A program made the translations under genes and the position numbers. Below are positions 1-6,226 of a DNA stretch of 22,739 nucleotides, in pieces. The stretch is from GCA-016699975 sp964515255. GTDB taxonomy: Bacteria > Patescibacteriota > Minisyncoccia > Moranbacterales > UBA1568. Every line of letters begins with the position of its first letter. Position 1 is the first letter of the stretch. Under the pieces are notes generated by a model. The model saw only the letters and a list, made by a program, of their open reading frames with translations, made no database searches and was not told the origin of the DNA. The stretch spans positions 1-22,739 of the forward strand of contig CAZETL010000007.1 of assembly GCA_964515255.1 (NCBI GenBank), given 5' to 3'.

Positions 1-2
1 TG

Positions 3-989
3 ACGATGCTGCGCGTCGATGGGAAGCTCGTGCCCATCTCAAAAGAAGAGGTGCTGACACCGACCGATACCCAAGGAATGGCTGATGTTCTTTTGCAGCA
101 GAAAGAGAAAAAGGAACTCGCGGAAGAGGGTCAGACTGACTTTTCATACAATTTTGAAGATAAAGCAAGGTTTCGGTCGAATGTATTTTTGCAAAAGGGA
201 TATGTGAGCATAACCATGCGTTTTGTCGGGGAGCGAATCCGGACACTCGAAGAGCTTGATATGCCTCCGTTGCTTTATGATTTTACAAGACAATCGCAGG
301 GTCTCGTACTGGTTGCCGGTCCGGTAGGGCAGGGAAAGTCGACGACGCTTGCGTCCCTTATTGATTACATTAATCACAACCAAGATAAGCACATCCTCAC
401 TATTGAAGACCCGATTGAATACGTGTACGTCCAGGACCATTGTATTATCAACCAGCGTGAGGTTGGTCACGATGCTAAGGATTTTTCGAAGGCGCTTCGC
501 GCAGTTTTTCGCGAAGATGCCAATGTGGTGCTTCTCGGAGAGCTACGGGATCTTGAAACAATGTCGACAGCGATGACTGCTGCGGAGACCGGGCACCTTA
601 TATTTGCGACATTGCATACAAATGATTCGGCTCAGACGATTGATCGGGTTATTGACGTCTTTCCTGCATACCAGCAGAATCAGATTCGAGCGCAGATGGC
701 GAGTGTTCTTCTTGGAGTTGTCTCACAGCGATTATTGCCCCGAATAGGCGGCGGTCGAGTTCCGGCAATTGAGATCATGATAAAGAATCACGCTATAGAG
801 AACTTGATTCGGGAAAATAAGACATTTCAGATTGACAGCGTTATTGAAACGAGCTTGAAAGACGGAATGGTTTCCATGGACCGGTCTCTTGCAAACTTGG
901 TTCAGCAAGGGATTGTTGATGTTGAAGACGCGTTTCGATACGCAAAGAACAGAGATTATTTTCGCATGCTTGTAGGAAGTCGGACTTGA
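3..989 (+). CDS. pilT: Type IV pilus retraction ATPase PilT, 5' truncated
   Basis: This is a hexameric secretion-type ATPase that powers pilus retraction at the cytoplasmic face of the membrane. Counting from the first ATG at position 6, the visible part has a Walker A GPVGQGKST (about residues 105-113), an Asp box IEDPIEY (134-140), a Walker B region VVLLGELRD (174-182) and a His-box region ATLHTNDSAQTIDRVIDVFP (201-220). The C-terminal AIEIM and NLIRE blocks are typical of PilT rather than PilB. The first visible residues, MLRVDGKLVP, match the internal 'R-x-D-G-x-L' strand of the PilT N-terminal domain, and the frame is open to the left edge. The true start therefore lies upstream, and the ATG at 6 is probably an internal methionine. 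PilC follows after 45 nt. A PilB extension ATPase would be expected further upstream (inference). PilT-family identity is very likely; the retraction role is inferred. Confidence 0.93.
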   Translation, partial: TMLRVDGKLVPISKEEVLTPTDTQGMADVLLQQKEKKELAEEGQTDFSYNFEDKARFRSNVFLQKGYVSITMRFVGERIRTLEELDMPPLLYDFTRQSQGLVLVAGPVGQGKSTTLASLIDYINHNQDKHILTIEDPIEYVYVQDHCIINQREVGHDAKDFSKALRAVFREDANVVLLGELRDLETMSTAMTAAETGHLIFATLHTNDSAQTIDRVIDVFPAYQQNQIRAQMASVLLGVVSQRLLPRIGGGRVPAIEIMIKNHAIENLIRENKTFQIDSVIETSLKDGMVSMDRSLANLVQQGIVDVEDAFRYAKNRDYFRMLVGSRT

Positions 990-1034
990 CTCAAAGCAAT
1001 TAGAGGAAAATAGAAATCAAAACACGAAATACGT

Positions 1035-2246
1035 ATGCGATATTCATTTACTGCGAAAGATTCTGACGGAAATCTCAAGAAAGGAACCGTTGACGCGCTC
1101 GATCGAGAGCTCGCCGCAAATCTGCTCCAGAGGAATGGGCTAGTCCCTGTCTCTATCGTCCGTGATGATGCGGGATCGTCTCTCGAGAAGGCGATGCAGA
1201 AAATTCTTGATCGAGTTACTCCGAAAGAACTCATGGTGTTTTTTCGCCAGCTTTCGACGCTTATCGAAGCGAGGGTTCCGGTGGTGAGCTCTCTCCAAGC
1301 AATTTCGGAGCAAGTGGACAACCGGTATCTTCAAATTGTGGTAAAAGAAGTGTCGAGCGACCTCGAGGACGGGATGTCTTTCTCCGAAGCGCTATCTCGA
1401 TTTCCTGACGTCTTTTCTCCCCTTGTGGTCAGCTTGATTCGCTCGGGAGAAGTTTCAGGAAATCTCCAGAAGTCAATCTCCTTTATTGCGGACAATATCG
1501 AACGAAACTACATCTTGAGTTCTCGGGTGAAGGGGGCCCTTTTCTACCCAGGGTTTGTCATCTCAGTTGCCATTGTGATCGCCTTTGTTGTGATTTCGTT
1601 CATCCTTCCGAAATTGACGCAGATGATAAAAGATCTTGGCGTCGAAATCCCATGGTATACGAAAATTATTATGGGATTGGGGGATTTTATGGGATCGTAC
1701 TGGTGGGCCGTACTCATGGTGATTCTTGGATCCGGAGCCGGACTTTTCTACTACATGAAAAGCGAGGAGGGACATCGGCAGTGGCACGAGATTCAATTGA
1801 AGATTCCCGTGGTTGGAGAATTGCTTCGCTATGTTTATATAGCAAGATTCTCCGAAAATCTCAGTGTTCTTCTTTCAAGTGGGATACCAGTAGTAAGGGC
1901 GCTTCAGATTGTTTCGGACGTCGTAGGGAACACGGTCTTCCAGTCGGTAATCCTCCGGGCGGCAGAAGAGGTGAAATCAGGGAAAACTATAAGTTCGGTG
2001 TTTGCTCGGTCGCCGGAGATTCCGCCGATAGTTTCTCGCATGCTTGCGATCGGAGAAGAAACGGGGAAGATGAATCATGTCTTGGATAGTACCGCCCGAT
2101 TCTATACGCAGGAAGTAGACAATATTACGAGAAATCTTACTTCGCTTATTGAGCCAGTGCTTATCGTGTTCCTCGGAATCGGCGTTGCGGTGCTTGTGGT
2201 TGCTGTCATTATGCCAATCTACAACATTACGGGATCGATAAAATAG
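1035..2246 (+). CDS. pilC: Type IV pilus inner-membrane platform protein PilC
   Basis: This polytopic protein anchors the pilus motor and couples the ATPase to pilin assembly. At 403 aa it is the usual family length. It contains two T2SF domains (about residues 67-190 and 269-391), each with the diagnostic turn: SGEVSG at 137-142 and IGEETG at 339-344. Hydrophobic segments at about 172-192, 220-240 and 371-394 give the expected three membrane passes. The N-terminal strand MRYSFTAKDSDGNLKKGTV is a typical PilC/GspF opening, which supports the ATG. A GAGGAA stretch lies about 30 nt upstream, too far to act as a ribosome-binding site, so initiation here is not explained by a clear Shine-Dalgarno. 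It sits between PilT and the pilins, the standard order. Confidence 0.95.
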   Translation: MRYSFTAKDSDGNLKKGTVDALDRELAANLLQRNGLVPVSIVRDDAGSSLEKAMQKILDRVTPKELMVFFRQLSTLIEARVPVVSSLQAISEQVDNRYLQIVVKEVSSDLEDGMSFSEALSRFPDVFSPLVVSLIRSGEVSGNLQKSISFIADNIERNYILSSRVKGALFYPGFVISVAIVIAFVVISFILPKLTQMIKDLGVEIPWYTKIIMGLGDFMGSYWWAVLMVILGSGAGLFYYMKSEEGHRQWHEIQLKIPVVGELLRYVYIARFSENLSVLLSSGIPVVRALQIVSDVVGNTVFQSVILRAAEEVKSGKTISSVFARSPEIPPIVSRMLAIGEETGKMNHVLDSTARFYTQEVDNITRNLTSLIEPVLIVFLGIGVAVLVVAVIMPIYNITGSIK

Positions 2247-2284
2247 CGAGTCCGACTGTTTGACGACGGTTTAAAATTAAACGG

Positions 2285-2292
2285 AAAGGGGG
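2285..2292 (+). promoter_or_regulatory. Shine-Dalgarno site of first pilin
   Basis: AAAGGGGG lies 4 nt before the ATG at 2297 and fits the AAGGAGG consensus with one substitution. It is one of the clearest ribosome-binding sites in the window. This fits a highly translated major pilin and fixes the start codon. Confidence 0.6.
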
Positions 2293-2296
2293 TTAT

Positions 2297-2668
2297 ATGT
2301 TGGAAACGAAGAAAACAAAAGGTTTCACGCTTATCGAGCTCCTTATCGTCATCGCCATCATCGGTATTTTGGCGAGTATTATATTGGTGAGTCTTTTGAA
2401 TGCAAAGAAAAGATCTCGTGTTGCTGAGTTTAAGTCGCAAGCTTCTAGTATACATGCGGCGATTGTGATCGATTGTGATGATAAGGTGTGGAACGGAAGC
2501 GCCAATACTATCGATGGGAAGCCAATGCCAAGCGGAGTTACGCTATCCGTTCAGCCAGATTGTTCGGATACATGGGTATCAATAGCGCGCACGGCGAATA
2601 TTTCTGGAGGATGCGACGCGAGTATGGATGGAACAGGAGTTCTTGCTTGGGGAACGAATTGCCAATGA
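2297..2668 (+). CDS. Type IV pilin (first of tandem pair)
   Basis: This is a prepilin of 123 aa. It has a short basic leader, MLETKKTKG, a cleavage site after Gly9, then FTLIELLIVIAIIGILASII, the canonical methylated-Phe and Glu+5 hydrophobic helix. After processing it would polymerise into the pilus fibre, or at least belong to it. The C-terminal globular domain holds four cysteines (C60, C89, C106, C122) that could form two disulfides. The family layout DCDD...W-N-G...IDG...PSG...QPxC...AWGxNCQ is shared with the second pilin downstream. The first 72 nt of the leader and helix region are identical to that gene. It is preceded by a strong purine-rich ribosome-binding site. Whether this or the next gene is the major pilin cannot be told from sequence. 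Confidence 0.93.
   Translation: MLETKKTKGFTLIELLIVIAIIGILASIILVSLLNAKKRSRVAEFKSQASSIHAAIVIDCDDKVWNGSANTIDGKPMPSGVTLSVQPDCSDTWVSIARTANISGGCDASMDGTGVLAWGTNCQ
2308..2379 (+). repeat. 72-bp direct repeat, copy 1 (pilin N-terminal helix)
   Basis: This copy is identical base for base to 2725-2796. It covers the codons from the leader KKTKG through the ILAS part of the pilin helix. Outside the repeat the two pilins diverge clearly at nucleotide level. Recent duplication or gene conversion limited to the 5' ends is the inferred cause. Confidence 0.95.
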
Positions 2669-2716
2669 TATTTCGCGAGTTTCCTCGCTAATTTCTAAGA
2701 TTTAAAAATTTAAGAA

Positions 2717-3096
2717 ATGGTTATGAAGAAAACAAAAGGTTTCACGCTTATCGAGCTCCTTATCGTCATCGCCATCATCGGTATTTTGGCGAGTATCGTG
2801 CTCGTGAGCCTCAGTAACGCAAGAGCAAGAGCTCGCGTTGCTGAATTCAAATCGCAGGCATCAAGCGTAGTTGCGGCAGTCACTGTCGACTGTGATGATG
2901 GTACTTGGAATGGAACGGCGAACACGGTTGATGGAAATGCACTCCCGAGCGGTATTACATTCACGACGCAGCCGACTTGCACGGTAGCTGGCGGATGGAC
3001 AAATACGGCGGTTCTGCAGACCACAAATATTACGGGAAACTGTACGGCAAACTTGACTACAAACGGAGTGACGGCATGGGGCGCGAATTGTCAGTA
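2717..3096 (+). CDS. Type IV pilin (second of tandem pair), stop codon cut by gap
   Basis: This prepilin has 126 visible residues and begins MVMKKTKG, with cleavage after Gly8, then FTLIELLIVIAIIGILASIV. An alternative start is the ATG at 2723 (MKKTKG), because no clear Shine-Dalgarno separates the two. The globular domain carries four cysteines (C59, C88, C109, C125) at spacings close to those of the upstream pilin, and ends GANCQ. Only 'ta' of the stop is visible before 100 Ns. The sequence after the gap repeats the last 55 bases and continues as TAA then TAG, so the likely real gene ends right after GANCQ. It lies 48 nt downstream of the first pilin, with an AT-rich spacer. It is rich in Asn, Thr and N-x-S/T sequons (N65, N104, N108, N112). 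Confidence 0.9.
2725..2796 (+). repeat. 72-bp direct repeat, copy 2 (pilin N-terminal helix)
   Basis: This is the second copy of the 72-bp identity that starts at 2308. The flanking bases differ on both sides (c versus t before, t versus c after), so the exact match ends there. Confidence 0.95.
3042..3096 (+). repeat. 55-bp direct repeat, left flank of gap
   Basis: The last 55 bases before the N run, encoding the pilin C-terminus, recur exactly at 3197-3251 right after it. The match stops at the gap edges on the inner side. That is how unmerged overlapping contig ends look. Confidence 0.97.
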
Positions 3097-3196
3097 NNNN
3101 NNNNNNNNNNNNNNNNNNNNNNNNNNNNNNNNNNNNNNNNNNNNNNNNNNNNNNNNNNNNNNNNNNNNNNNNNNNNNNNNNNNNNNNNNNNNNNNN
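3097..3196. other. Assembly gap (100 N)
   Basis: Exactly 100 Ns, the conventional placeholder for a gap of unknown size. If the 55-bp overlap is merged, 155 positions vanish, the pilin frame closes on TAA and no sequence is lost. At the nominal length, the right-hand pilin end lies out of frame with the left-hand gene, which also argues that the length is arbitrary. Confidence 0.97.
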
Positions 3197-3252
3197 GTAC
3201 GGCAAACTTGACTACAAACGGAGTGACGGCATGGGGCGCGAATTGTCAGTAA
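3197..3252 (+). pseudogene. Pilin C-terminal fragment after gap (duplicate contig end or third pilin)
   Basis: These 55 bases plus one repeat the second pilin's last residues (TANLTTNGVTAWGANCQ) and supply the TAA stop, followed three bases later by TAG. The simplest reading is the same gene end counted twice by scaffolding. The alternative is the 3' end of a third pilin copy whose body lies in the gap. It should not be counted as an independent gene on present evidence. Confidence 0.7.
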
Positions 3253-3290
3253 TAGGATAGATAACTTTGGTTCGCGCTCTCGGACTTTAG

Positions 3291-3330
3291 CAGGCGGAAT
3301 CTCTTCATTGGGATTCCGCTTGTTCTTTTG
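3291..3330 (+). terminator. Rho-independent-type terminator after pilins
   Basis: The core stem is GCGGAATC (3294-3301) with GATTCCGC (3312-3319), extended by three more pairs including one G-U, around a 10-nt loop. A T-rich run TTCTTTT follows. It sits about 40 nt after the pilin stop and would insulate the pilins from pilD. Confidence 0.7.
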
Positions 3331-3368
3331 GTAAGAGTCAGGGATATAGTTTTGCTGATTGATGTCCT

Positions 3369-3397
3369 TTGAACTATCGATGTGGAGAGAGTATACT
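3369..3397 (+). promoter_or_regulatory. Sigma-70-type promoter for pilD and pseudopilins
   Basis: TTGAAC (3369-3374) and TATACT (3392-3397) are separated by exactly 17 bp, matching the sigma-70 consensus at 4/6 and 5/6. The element lies just after the pilin terminator. The predicted start at about 3404 gives a leader of about 36 nt before pilD. Confidence 0.6.
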
Positions 3398-3439
3398 GGC
3401 GACAGGTGAAACTCTTAAGAATAGCTTCTTGATTTTCTT

Positions 3440-4255
3440 ATGGGGATATTCGTCTCTTTATCTTTTTTTGTACTTGGTCTCACGGTTGGAAGTTTCTTGA
3501 ATGCTGTGCTGTGGAGAATCCGCGAGGGGATGACGCTCGGAGGCCGATCGATGTGTCCGAGTTGTCGTAGAAAAATCGCATGGTACGACAATATTCCGCT
3601 TATTTCTTTTCTGATTCTCTTTGGACGTTGTCGCCAGTGCCGACAACCTATTTCCTGGAGATATCCAATGGTTGAATTTCTTACGACGGTGCTTTTTGTG
3701 GCATTTGGGAGTACATTTTTCTCCCTCTGGAATATCCAATCTTGGCTGTTAGTTGCGTTTTATCTTGTTTTGGTTTCGATTCTTCTCCTTATATTCTTCT
3801 ACGATCTTGAGACAATGGAAATACCGAATATCCTTCTTTGGATCGGTGTCGGATTCTCGCTCCCTATGCTCTTGGTGATGGACTCTTTCTCTTTTCTCCC
3901 CGTGGCATCTCCGTGGTCATTGAGGTTGTATCAGGGCGTTTTTGCTGGGCTTGTCGGATTTCTCCCGCTTTTTCTCATGGCAGCGATTTCCCGGGAAAGA
4001 TGGATGGGGATGGGGGATGGCTTCCTCGCATTCCTTATTGGTCTTATGGTTGGTTGGCCGAATATGATCCTTGCGCTTCTCTTTGCGTTTAGCGGGGGCG
4101 CCATTATAGGCCTTATTCTTATTTCTTTAAAGAGAAAGGATCTGCAAAGCCGGATTCCCCTCGGTCCGTTTCTTGTCTTTGGCGCGATACTGTCAATTTT
4201 GGTGCCGGAGAATTTTCCTGGACTGCTTGTGGTATTTCCTTGGTGGTACTGGTAG
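3440..4255 (+). CDS. pilD: Prepilin peptidase PilD (A24A family)
   Basis: This is a membrane aspartic protease that removes prepilin leaders and, in bifunctional members, N-methylates the new N-terminus. At 271 aa it shows the N-terminal GSFLNAVLWR block, two zinc-type cysteine pairs (CPSC at 39-42 and CRQC at 64-67), and IPLISFLILFGRC between them. The catalytic aspartates are D122 in the YDLETMEIPN segment and D193 in GMGD (190-193). The four cysteines mark the full-length methyltransferase-containing form. It has about seven hydrophobic segments. Its substrates are very likely the two pilins upstream and the three pseudopilins downstream, all of which have Gly-Phe cleavage sites. It has its own predicted promoter. 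Confidence 0.95.
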   Translation: MGIFVSLSFFVLGLTVGSFLNAVLWRIREGMTLGGRSMCPSCRRKIAWYDNIPLISFLILFGRCRQCRQPISWRYPMVEFLTTVLFVAFGSTFFSLWNIQSWLLVAFYLVLVSILLLIFFYDLETMEIPNILLWIGVGFSLPMLLVMDSFSFLPVASPWSLRLYQGVFAGLVGFLPLFLMAAISRERWMGMGDGFLAFLIGLMVGWPNMILALLFAFSGGAIIGLILISLKRKDLQSRIPLGPFLVFGAILSILVPENFPGLLVVFPWWYW

Positions 4256-4296
4256 CGTTTCTTTATGCTTATTTTCTTCGTGATGCGTTCTGGTTG

Positions 4297-4305
4297 TGAT
4301 ACAAT
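4297..4305 (+). promoter_or_regulatory. Extended -10 promoter before pseudopilin cluster
   Basis: TGATACAAT matches the extended -10 form TGnTATAAT at all but one position. The predicted start at about 4312 lies 18 nt before the ATG at 4330. No convincing -35 is present, as is usual for extended -10 promoters. Confidence 0.45.
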
Positions 4306-4329
4306 GGAGAAAACAAAAGCGAACCTTCT

Positions 4330-4854
4330 ATGAAATCATTACGGGGATTTACGTTAACCGAGTTGTTCTTGGTGATAGCGCTAGTTGGTTTCATGAGCAG
4401 CGTTGTCTTCATATCTTTTTCTCGCCAGCGGAATGAGACAGCTCTTCGTTCGGCGGCGCGTGAGGTTGCGTCAGCAGTCCGAGCTGCGCAGGGGAGTGCA
4501 TTATCCGGGGTCAAGAAGGGGATTCCCGTTGCCGATAGCAATCGACTTCTTTGCTCCATTGAAATTGGATCGAATGGAAGCTCTCAGTATCGAACGAGAG
4601 TACACTACGAGAATGGCGGGGACGGGGTGTGTCCGAATCCTCCGGCTGAAGAATCAGTGAGTGATCAAGAATCATTCTCTCTTCCAAACGGCATCTCATT
4701 TGCTTCGGATTGGAGTGTATTCTTTAGGATTCCAAGGGCAGAAGTATCTTCCGGAGCCGCAACGAACATTGTGCTTTCAAGGAATGGATCTTCGACATCA
4801 GTGTGCATCCTCTCTTCCGGAGCCGTGCTTGAAAATTCAGGATCGTGCCCATAA
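4330..4854 (+). CDS. Minor pilin/pseudopilin, FimT/GspH-like
   Basis: This 174-aa prepilin-like protein has the leader MKSLRG and then FTLTELFLVIALVGFMSSVV, with Glu at +5. A helix rich in Ala and Arg follows (residues about 35-56), ahead of a predicted beta-rich domain with three cysteines after the helix (C75, C98, C154) and one near the end (C173). The 'R-Q-R...AAREVASAVRAAQ' helix resembles FimT/GspH-type pseudopilins, which sit at the pilus tip or prime assembly. It is preceded by an extended -10 promoter and followed by two more pseudopilins. The subfamily call is tentative; membership of the prepilin class is firm. Confidence 0.85.
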   Translation: MKSLRGFTLTELFLVIALVGFMSSVVFISFSRQRNETALRSAAREVASAVRAAQGSALSGVKKGIPVADSNRLLCSIEIGSNGSSQYRTRVHYENGGDGVCPNPPAEESVSDQESFSLPNGISFASDWSVFFRIPRAEVSSGAATNIVLSRNGSSTSVCILSSGAVLENSGSCP

Positions 4855-4887
4855 TTTTTCCTTTTTTAGACATTGTTATCCTTGGTT

Positions 4888-5418
4888 ATGCATATCTTTG
4901 CGTGTCGCAGCCGAGTAAATGGGTTCTCTCTTCTTGAAGTAGTCGTCTCCCTTTTCGTTCTCTCGGTTGGATTTCTCGGTGTGATTCAATTGGCGACTGC
5001 GACCCTGAGGAATTCTATGATGGAGCGGGACGCAGTTACCGCCTCCCTTCTTGTTCAGGAGGGGATAGAGCTTGTGTACAATATTCGCGATACGAATGTA
5101 GCCAAAGGACAGAATGCCTTCTTGGGAATAGATGCAGGTTCCTCATATAGAATTGATCCGACAAATCCTCTGCTTGTTGGCTCCACTTCTGATCAGCTTG
5201 TTTTGAAATTGAGCGGCGGTCTTTATGAACATGGAGGATCTGGATCTGCGACGAAATTTAGTCGGGAAATCATTGTGTCCGGAAATACGGATACTCGAAC
5301 GGTGACAAGTGTTGTGGTATGGGGAGGGTCGTCGTTTCCTGGAACGGTAAGTGAATCAACATGCTCTCTTTCGGACCACTGTAGCTTCACGACGACGCTC
5401 CTCCAAGAGAGCAATTAA
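4888..5418 (+). CDS. Minor pilin/pseudopilin, PilV/GspI-like
   Basis: This prepilin-like protein has a 12-residue leader, MHIFACRSRVNG, then FSLLEVVVSLFVLSVGFLGV, with Glu at +5. The 'LEVVVSLFVLSVGFLGV-QLA' pattern and the following helix (ATATLRNSMMERDAVTASLLVQEGIELV) are typical of the PilV/GspI class. The ATG at 4888 is chosen over an upstream TTG at 4873 because it gives a normal leader; a Shine-Dalgarno is not evident at either. The remaining roughly 110 residues look like an exported beta-rich domain (Ser, Gly and Thr rich, two cysteines near the C-terminus). It is probably a minor pilin in the initiating tip complex with its neighbours. Confidence 0.85.
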   Translation: MHIFACRSRVNGFSLLEVVVSLFVLSVGFLGVIQLATATLRNSMMERDAVTASLLVQEGIELVYNIRDTNVAKGQNAFLGIDAGSSYRIDPTNPLLVGSTSDQLVLKLSGGLYEHGGSGSATKFSREIIVSGNTDTRTVTSVVVWGGSSFPGTVSESTCSLSDHCSFTTTLLQESN

Positions 5419-5508
5419 AGTTCAATAGCTTTGCTGCGATCGGAATCGATTTACTGAGGACTCTGATTGCGTGTTGCTCTTCCGTGTTTCAAATCCTATA
5501 TCTCTTCT

Positions 5509-6111
5509 ATGATCTTTTCTCTCAAGAAAAATAAAAAAGGGTTTTCTCTCGTGGAGGTGCTGATGACGATGCTGGTATTCACGATTATCCTCGTGGGGGT
5601 TGCGGGGTACTTCACGAATATCGTACGAGCAAATCAGAACTCCCGAAGAATTCTGGAGAATATGGAAGATGTTCGTTTTGCAATGAGCCGTGTTTCGAAA
5701 ATACTGCGCACATCTGTGGTTATCCGTCCGTCCGGAGGGGGAAGTGCAAACACTCTTCGTGTTTTCGATTATTCTCAGCGAAAATGTCTGGAGTACACTT
5801 TCACTGCAGGTGAGATCCGTGAAGCAGTTTCGGTGGGCTCGGTTCCGAGTGGCGCCGAAGGGATTGAAAAACTCTGGTGCGGTGAAACGGGCGGTGCTCC
5901 TGCAATGACGCTCTCTTCTCCCATATCGATTGTTTCTTCGACGGGTGGCGCAAGCTTTTCGGGAAGTTTTACAGTTTATCCATCGAATGTTATTTCTGGG
6001 AGTGAACAAGCGGGTCGCGTCGTGATGAACGTAACAGTTTCCAGGGAGAATAACTCCTCGACTTTGCAAACAACGGTCTCTCTCCGGAATTTTACGGAGG
6101 TAGCTCCATAA
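5509..6111 (+). CDS. Minor pilin/pseudopilin, PilW/GspJ-like
   Basis: This prepilin-like protein of 200 aa has the leader MIFSLKKNKKG and then FSLVEVLMTMLVFTIILVGV, with Glu at +5. The helix continues with 'NIVRANQNSRRILENMEDVRFAMSRVSKILR', the long amphipathic segment seen in PilW/GspJ-type proteins. The ATG at 5509 is preferred over an upstream TTG at 5467, which would give an implausible non-basic extension. It is the last gene of the pilus cluster and is followed within 20 nt by a strong terminator. With the two preceding genes it would form an H-I-J-like tip set; no GspK/PilX-like member is visible. Confidence 0.85.
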   Translation: MIFSLKKNKKGFSLVEVLMTMLVFTIILVGVAGYFTNIVRANQNSRRILENMEDVRFAMSRVSKILRTSVVIRPSGGGSANTLRVFDYSQRKCLEYTFTAGEIREAVSVGSVPSGAEGIEKLWCGETGGAPAMTLSSPISIVSSTGGASFSGSFTVYPSNVISGSEQAGRVVMNVTVSRENNSSTLQTTVSLRNFTEVAP

Positions 6112-6127
6112 CGGAATTTGTGTTCCA

Positions 6128-6168
6128 AAGGGGTTGGAAACTTTAGTTTCCAACCCCTTGTTGTTTTT
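6128..6168 (+). terminator. Strong intrinsic terminator closing the pilus locus
   Basis: The 14-bp perfect stem AAGGGGTTGGAAAC (6128-6141) pairs with 6146-6159 around the 4-nt loop TTTA. GTTGTTTTT follows. It is the clearest terminator in the window and separates pilus genes from proS. A TTG at 6134, which would extend proS, lies inside this stem and is therefore not a plausible start. Confidence 0.92.
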
Positions 6169-6226
6169 GCGGAAAGCCGTTACGATGCTAGTGGCAAAAG
6201 TCGTCATGAAATTCACTTGGCGAAAT

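Noticed and set aside
2260..2277. TTGACG plus TAAAAT as a promoter for the first pilin
   Set aside because: The spacing is only 6 bp, and no -10-like hexamer occurs 16-18 bp after TTGACG. The pilin is probably read from an upstream promoter or one I cannot recognise.
2674..2687. GCGAG-TTTC-CTCGC hairpin between the pilins as a terminator
   Set aside because: The stem is only 5 bp and no T-run follows directly. It may be a minor mRNA structure but is not convincing.
6158..6186. TTGTTG-N17-TACGAT as a proS promoter
   Set aside because: The matches to consensus are weak (3/6 and 4/6) and the -35 overlaps the terminator tail. Some promoter must lie here, but this one cannot be asserted.
6134..6226. 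Extension of ProS to a TTG at 6134
   Set aside because: The TTG lies in the stem of the terminator, and the extension has no counterpart in ProS, whose usual N-terminus matches the ATG at 6227.
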